Source: B3-G11 sp036985855
GTDB taxonomy: Bacteria > Actinomycetota > Acidimicrobiia > Spongiisociales > UBA5794
Length of the DNA stretch: 11,203 nt
Direction of reading: 5' to 3'
Assembly (NCBI GenBank): GCA_036985855.1
Contig: BTQL01000069.1
Span: 1-11,203 of the forward strand
The position numbers and the translations under genes were made by a program. The first letter of the stretch is position 1. Each line of letters opens with the position of its first letter. Below the pieces are notes generated by a model. It was not told the DNA's origin. It worked only from the letters and a program-made list of their open reading frames with translations, and did not search any database. Below are positions 7,436-11,203 of this stretch, in pieces.

Positions 7436-7458
7436 CTGCAGCGGCGCACCGCCTGCAG
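7436..7458 (+). repeat. Bulged hairpin with CTGCAG arms in the leader of the oxidoreductase gene
   Basis: CTGCAGCGG (7436-7444) and CCGC-C-TGCAG (7449-7458) can pair into a nine-base-pair stem with one bulged C (7453) and a four-base loop CGCA. The same bases contain a direct repeat of CGCCTGCAG (7433-7441 and 7450-7458) with a 17-base period. A second small stem, CGGGA (7464-7468) with TCCCG (7477-7481), follows before the ribosome site. It could be an operator for the plus-strand gene or an mRNA leader structure; no T-run marks it as a terminator. Confidence 0.45.
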
Positions 7459-7505
7459 AACACCGGGAGATGTGAGTCCCGACCAGAGAAGAAAGGCTTC
7501 CAACC

Positions 7506-8717
7506 ATGGTAGAAAACGTTGGAATCGTCATAGCGGGAGCGGGATTCGCGGCCAGCTTTCATCTCGAGAGTTATGCAAAGGTATACGGCGAGGAGTTCAC
7601 CGTACTCGGCGTGTACCACCCCGATGGAAGCAAGGCCGCTGCGCTCGCAACCAGATTCAACGTACCGAACGTGTTCACCGACTTCGACCAGGTTCTCACG
7701 CGCAGCGACGTCGACGTCGTTGACCTCTGTGTTCCGAATCGCCTCCACGCTGAGCTGGCGATCAGGACCGCACAGGCCGGCAAGCACATCTTCTGCGAGA
7801 AGCCCCTCACCGGATACGAAGGGCCGCCAGACGCAGAATCGACAGGTTGGACAGCGGACGGGTTCCCCCGCGAGCAGATGTTGGAGGCTGCGCACTCGAG
7901 CGCCCTCGAGGTAGCCGACGCTGTAGGGAAGGCAGGAGTCACTCTGTGTTACGCGGAGAACTGGGTATACGCCCCGAGCGTTCAGAAAGCACGACGTTTG
8001 ATGGCGGCGTCCGAAGGCACGATCATGCGGATAGTCGGTGAGGAGTCACACAGTGGGTCCCACGCCGACTACGCCAGGCAGTGGCGAAATGCGGGCGGCG
8101 GCTCGCTCCTGCGGCTCGCGGTGCATCCACTCGGCGCGGCCATGTATCTCAAGTACGACGAGGGACAACGAAAGAATCAGCGAGGGATCCGGCCGGCATT
8201 TGTGACGGCTGAGGTCGGGAACCTGATGAAGATCGAAGCACACGAGAACAATCCGAGCCCCTGGCTGAAATTCGACGCAGAGGATGTCGAGGATTTTGGC
8301 ACAATGGTGGTGACTTTCGACGATGGATCAGTTGCCCAGCTGAGCGCAACGGACACGTCCCTCGGCGGGATGGTGTCCCAGATGACCGTCCATGGCTCTC
8401 ACGCGGTAGTGCACGCCGACATGACTCTGAGTACCGCCGTGCAGGCATACACGCCCGATCCTGATGGATTCAGAGGCGAGTACCTCACAGAAAAGCTCGA
8501 GACGAGAGCTGGTTGGTCCACGCCTCAGCCAGACGAACACTGGTCACTCGGCTATCAGGAACAGTTCCGCGACTTCATCGGATCGGTCTCGCTGGGGCGT
8601 GAACCCAGGTCGGGGATCAGGCTGGCGCTCGATACGGTTTCGGTGCTCTACGGTGCTTACCTCTCTGCTGCCGAGGGGCGGCGGATCGATCTTCGCCCAT
8701 ACCTCAGTGGTTCCTGA
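7506..8717 (+). CDS. Gfo/Idh/MocA-family NAD(P)-dependent oxidoreductase
   Basis: This 403-aa enzyme has the two-domain Gfo/Idh/MocA layout. The N-terminal Rossmann fold starts VGIVIAGAGFAASFHL (5-20); the second-strand end (VYHPD, 36-40) binds the cofactor ribose. CVPNRLHAELA at 75-85 and the family motif EKP at 98-100, whose lysine is catalytic, are present. The C-terminal domain contains a glycine-rich GGGSLLRLAVHPLG segment at 197-210 with H207 as the likely active-site histidine. A stretch at about 103-130, after EKP, is longer than in the commonest members. The family oxidises or reduces sugars, sugar acids and inositols; sugar dehydrogenases of this type make aldonolactones, which would suit the lactonase at 887, but that link is inference. 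An AAAGG ribosome site lies nine bases before the ATG. It is divergent from the GH4 gene and ends 28 bp before the convergent uxuB stop. Confidence 0.93.
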   Translation: MVENVGIVIAGAGFAASFHLESYAKVYGEEFTVLGVYHPDGSKAAALATRFNVPNVFTDFDQVLTRSDVDVVDLCVPNRLHAELAIRTAQAGKHIFCEKPLTGYEGPPDAESTGWTADGFPREQMLEAAHSSALEVADAVGKAGVTLCYAENWVYAPSVQKARRLMAASEGTIMRIVGEESHSGSHADYARQWRNAGGGSLLRLAVHPLGAAMYLKYDEGQRKNQRGIRPAFVTAEVGNLMKIEAHENNPSPWLKFDAEDVEDFGTMVVTFDDGSVAQLSATDTSLGGMVSQMTVHGSHAVVHADMTLSTAVQAYTPDPDGFRGEYLTEKLETRAGWSTPQPDEHWSLGYQEQFRDFIGSVSLGREPRSGIRLALDTVSVLYGAYLSAAEGRRIDLRPYLSGS

Positions 8718-8745
8718 GCCGAAAGAGACACCGGCAGGTTCGAAG

Positions 8746-10212
8746 CTACTCGAGTTCGCTCAAGGTGTCCTGGACGCCATGATCGATGAGGCGACCTAGC
8801 CAGGTCGTGACAAGTCTTCTGAACATCGCGTTCTCTCCAAGCTCGATTGGAAAGATCTCGCGGACACCGAGAAGACGACCGACAACTGCCCCAGGGTCGG
8901 AGGCCCCACCCGCCAGCTCCACGAGCCGTTCTGCCATAGGATCCTCGACGCGCAGGGGCCGACCCTCATCATCTGTGCCACCGAGGAAACGCATCCATGC
9001 CGCAACGGCGAGGCAGATCCAGCGAGGCTCAGCGCCGGCGTCGATTCGAGTCTGGGCCGAAGGCAGAAGCCGAATCGGAAGCTTCTGAGAACCATCGGCT
9101 GCGACCTGGTCACAGCGGTGCATCATGTACGGATTACTGAACCGCTCGAGAACGGTCACACTGTACGCACCCAGGTCAACGCCATCGGTCGGCTGAAGGG
9201 CCGGTACAGCGTCGTCGTCCATGAGCCGGGCTCCGAACTCCCGGTAACCGGGTTGAGCGATTGCCTCGGCAATGAATTCGTGACCCCCAAGCGCTCCGAG
9301 ATATGCCAGGGCGCTGTGTGTCGCGTTGAGGAGGCGCAACTTCTGCTCCTGATAGGGCTGGATGTCGGCAGTGTCTACGACTCCCGGCCACCGCGGTCGC
9401 CCTCCCGGAAACTGACCTTCGATCACCCATTGGCTGTAGGGCTCAGTCACGATTGCTCCAGGATCTCGGAGTCCAAGCTTTTCCTCTGCGAGCGCAAGTC
9501 CGTCTTGTGAGGTCTTCGGGACGATTCGATCCACCACGCTCGAGGGGAAAGTCACGTTGTCCGCGATCCAGTCGGCCAGTGGCGATCCCGTTCCTACAGG
9601 CAGCCGCTCCACAAACTGCTCAACAGCGCCCTCCAAATACGCACCGTTGCGCGGAACATTGTCACAGCTCATCACGGCGACCGGACCAGCGTCCACGTGG
9701 CGACGGGAATCGAGACCGTGTACAAGTCTGCCAACGGCCGTGACAGGTGTGGCCCCTTCCAGGTCGTGGCGGATTCCATCGTTGTCGAGAAGGAGGGCGC
9801 CGCTCGTGTCGCATCCGTATCCCTTCTCGGTGATCGTCAAGGACACGATCCTGATCGATGGGTCAACGAACGCCGCTGCGAGCCTGTCGGCTTCTCTCGG
9901 CGCGCAGATCACGTCGCGTACGCTCCCGACGACCCGCAGACCTTCAGATGCTCGGTCCCGTTCGAGCACTGAGTACAGGTAGTCCTGAGGAGCTAGGAGA
10001 TCCTGTACCGCGGAGGAACGCTGGGTTACTCCGCAGATGCCCCACGTATCGTCCCCCATCGCAATGGCATCGTCCGTGTAGACCGCCTGGTGCGCTCGAT
10101 GGAACGATCCGATGCCAAGATGCAGGATCCCGACGCTCACGGACCGCGGGTCGTATGCCGGTCGGCTCGCTACAGGGACATCGCCCAGGGCCTCGAGGCG
10201 GAGGCGCTCCAT
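8746..10212 (-). CDS. uxuB: Fructuronate reductase / mannitol dehydrogenase family protein (UxuB-like)
   Basis: This 488-aa polyol-specific long-chain dehydrogenase would interconvert D-fructuronate and D-mannonate with NAD(H) in hexuronate catabolism. The N-terminal block GILHLGIGSFHRAHQA (28-43) is diagnostic, followed by TEKGY at 128-132, SCDNVPRNG at 182-190 and VDRIVPKT at 227-234. The catalytic trio K291, N296 and H299 (KLRLLNATHS) has the same spacing as in mannitol 2-dehydrogenase. NPYMMHRCDQVAADGSQK at 360-377 completes the family pattern. I chose the ATG at 10212; no other start codon lies in frame back to the nagB stop, and the frame further upstream is antisense-free nagB shadow. 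This start lacks its own ribosome site and lies two bases after a 15-codon mini-ORF, suggesting reinitiation. Tagaturonate reductase or mannitol dehydrogenase activity cannot be excluded; nearby uronide-type GH4 and sulfatase genes favour uronate use. Confidence 0.88.
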   Translation of the reverse strand: MERLRLEALGDVPVASRPAYDPRSVSVGILHLGIGSFHRAHQAVYTDDAIAMGDDTWGICGVTQRSSAVQDLLAPQDYLYSVLERDRASEGLRVVGSVRDVICAPREADRLAAAFVDPSIRIVSLTITEKGYGCDTSGALLLDNDGIRHDLEGATPVTAVGRLVHGLDSRRHVDAGPVAVMSCDNVPRNGAYLEGAVEQFVERLPVGTGSPLADWIADNVTFPSSVVDRIVPKTSQDGLALAEEKLGLRDPGAIVTEPYSQWVIEGQFPGGRPRWPGVVDTADIQPYQEQKLRLLNATHSALAYLGALGGHEFIAEAIAQPGYREFGARLMDDDAVPALQPTDGVDLGAYSVTVLERFSNPYMMHRCDQVAADGSQKLPIRLLPSAQTRIDAGAEPRWICLAVAAWMRFLGGTDDEGRPLRVEDPMAERLVELAGGASDPGAVVGRLLGVREIFPIELGENAMFRRLVTTWLGRLIDHGVQDTLSELE

Positions 10213-10214
10213 GG

Positions 10215-10262
10215 TTACAGGCCGGACGGCGCTGTAGCGGACAGAGGGAGAGGGTCGATCAT
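10215..10262 (-). CDS. 15-codon mini-ORF between nagB and uxuB, possible translational coupler
   Basis: An ATG at 10262-10260 overlaps the nagB stop as ATGA and is preceded by a strong purine-rich ribosome site, GGGAGGAGG (plus coordinates 10264-10272). The frame encodes MIDPLPLSATAPSGL and ends at TAA (10217-10215), just two bases before the uxuB ATG. Its frame differs from both genes. Ribosomes finishing nagB could reload here, then restart at uxuB, whose start has no ribosome site of its own. The peptide has no recognisable function. It could instead be a chance reading frame, or mark a frameshift that hides a longer uxuB N-terminus, although the annotated N-terminus already looks complete. 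Confidence 0.4.
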   Translation of the reverse strand: MIDPLPLSATAPSGL

Positions 10263-11026
10263 TCCTCCTCCCATTCTCCTTTTCGATTGGATACAAACAG
10301 ATCGCCGGCCGAGTCCGAGTCGAGGTAGATGTGGGCGTCGTCGTGCTCCTGCAGGATCGACGCGGGTCGCATCGGAGACACGTCGCCGGTGAGGCAGTCG
10401 CGGACGGCTTGTGCCTTGCGAGCGTCGGGGACGGTGCACACGAGCACACGAGATTTCATGATCTGCCGGATCGACATCGAGATCGCATGCCGTGGCACGT
10501 CATCGACGGATGGGAACCAGCCTTCACCGGACTGCTGGGCGCGGCACGCCGCATCCAGCTCGACAACGGCGTACGGAGCCTCAGCCTCGAAGTCGGCCGG
10601 AGGGTCGTTGAACGCGAGATGGCCGTTCTCGCCGATACCGATGGAAGCAACATCCACATCGAGAGCCCCAATCAGCTCGTTGAGCCGGTCGCATTCCGAC
10701 TGCGGGTCGGGTGCCTCTCCACGGATCAGATGAGCCTCACCCATCGGTACCCGTCGGATCAACCGCTCATCGAGATATCGCCGAAAGCTGGCAGGATGCG
10801 ACGCCTCGATTCCGATGTACTCGTCGAGATGCAGCATTGCGACGCTTCCCCAATCGATGTTCGGCTCCGATACGAGACTCTCGATGAACTCGATCTGTGA
10901 GTTGCCCGTGGCAACTACGAAGACGGCTCGGCCGCGTGTTTCTATCGCACTTCTGAGGCTCTCCGACACTTTCGATGCTGCCACACCTGCCATCTGTGCC
11001 GTGTCCTGGTATACCGAAATATTCAT
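10259..11026 (-). CDS. nagB: Glucosamine-6-phosphate deaminase/isomerase family protein (NagB-like)
   Basis: This 255-aa NagB/SOL-family protein would deaminate and isomerise an aminosugar 6-phosphate, classically glucosamine-6-phosphate to fructose-6-phosphate and ammonia. Visible motifs are the phosphate-binding ATGNSQ at 39-44, HLDEYIG at 66-72 with D68 matching the proton-relay aspartate, and GIGENGHLAFNDP at 130-142 with H136 as the ring-opening histidine. Compared with the E. coli enzyme, the aspartate two residues before this histidine is N134 and the later glutamate is D141. GENGH forms are a known-looking subgroup, so activity is likely but the substrate may differ. GGGAG lies five bases before the ATG and overlaps the stop of the upstream gene. 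The stop overlaps a mini-ORF leading into uxuB, so the three genes appear to form one transcript. Confidence 0.88.
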   Translation of the reverse strand: MNISVYQDTAQMAGVAASKVSESLRSAIETRGRAVFVVATGNSQIEFIESLVSEPNIDWGSVAMLHLDEYIGIEASHPASFRRYLDERLIRRVPMGEAHLIRGEAPDPQSECDRLNELIGALDVDVASIGIGENGHLAFNDPPADFEAEAPYAVVELDAACRAQQSGEGWFPSVDDVPRHAISMSIRQIMKSRVLVCTVPDARKAQAVRDCLTGDVSPMRPASILQEHDDAHIYLDSDSAGDLFVSNRKGEWEEE

Positions 11027-11035
11027 GATTACTCC

Positions 11036-11203
11036 CTATCCATCACCGGATTCGCCAATCGCGTCGGCCCCGCGCAGCCTTGACCGCGCCGCCCACAGGC
11101 CGAGAGCAGGATTTGAAATGAAGAAGATGCGCTCACCGTCAACGACGTTCCAACCTTCGTCGAGACGGGTCGGGTCGTATCGCTCTACCACAGAGTCGAA
11201 GTC
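11036..11203 (-). CDS. 3' end of an unidentified gene upstream of nagB
   Basis: A minus-strand frame is open from the window edge to a TAG at 11038-11036, giving the last 55 residues of a protein. The tail contains LDEGWNVVDGERIFFISNP and then ALGLWAARSRL before a polar end. It has codon use and composition like the neighbouring genes, and its stop merges with the nagB ribosome site, leaving a nine-base gap. This is good evidence for a real co-transcribed gene. The W-N...G-E-R-I-F-F-I-S-N-P block looks like a conserved C-terminus, but I cannot name the family. Confidence 0.65.
   Translation of the reverse strand, partial: DFDSVVERYDPTRLDEGWNVVDGERIFFISNPALGLWAARSRLRGADAIGESGDG

Noticed and set aside
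8718..8745. Bidirectional terminator between the convergent oxidoreductase and uxuB genes
   Set aside because: The 28-bp gap holds no stable GC-rich stem with flanking T/A runs.
10213..10449. N-terminal extension of uxuB into nagB
   Set aside because: The added 79 residues are an out-of-frame reading of nagB rich in S, T, R and P, and the family N-terminus begins naturally at 10212.
1..11203. CRISPR array, tRNA, insertion sequence, prophage or defence system
   Set aside because: No spaced repeats, cloverleaf-like segments, transposase, integrase or terminal inverted repeats were seen; all identifiable genes are metabolic.

Overview
The window looks like a carbohydrate-catabolism locus from a GC-rich, free-living bacterium. 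Dense packing, ATGA-type overlaps, Shine-Dalgarno sites and the flavour of the GH4, oxidoreductase and mannitol-dehydrogenase-family proteins suggest Actinomycetota, perhaps an acidimicrobial-type lineage. This placement is weak because there is no rRNA or other marker gene. No tRNA, CRISPR, insertion sequence or phage gene was seen.

Layout. (1) Positions 1-4358, plus strand: the tail of an unknown gene, a fumarylacetoacetate hydrolase (FAH)-family enzyme, a 613-aa protein of the D-apionate lactonase (ApnL) type, an SDR dehydrogenase and an unrecognised 254-aa beta-rich protein. Several of these are joined by stop/start overlaps. (2) Positions 4424-7359, minus strand: a GH4 NAD-dependent glycosidase carrying the CHG motif, followed by a cytoplasmic C-type sulfatase. 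(3) Positions 7506-8717, plus strand: a Gfo/Idh/MocA oxidoreductase, divergent from the GH4 gene across a 146-bp control region. (4) Positions 8746-11203, minus strand: the tail of an unknown gene, a NagB-type aminosugar-phosphate deaminase and a UxuB-type fructuronate reductase, in that transcriptional order.

How the genes may work together (inference). The sulfatase and GH4 enzyme have no signal peptide, so sulfated, probably uronic-acid-containing oligosaccharides would be imported and taken apart inside the cell. UxuB would handle the ketouronate and NagB an aminosugar phosphate. The FAH enzyme and SDR resemble the last two steps of the non-phosphorylative diketo-hydrolase routes for L-fucose or L-rhamnose. 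The ApnL-like protein would fit as a lactonase for a sugar-acid lactone made by a dehydrogenase such as the Gfo/Idh/MocA protein. No transporter, regulator or dehydratase is in view, so the pathway is incomplete here.

The most interesting items are: the divergent ApnL-like protein inside an FAH/SDR cassette; the unknown 254-aa protein; the 7360-7505 control region, with a TGGT-N2-ACCA operator-like site on top of a -35 box and a separate bulged hairpin; and a 15-codon mini-ORF with a strong ribosome site sitting between nagB and uxuB.
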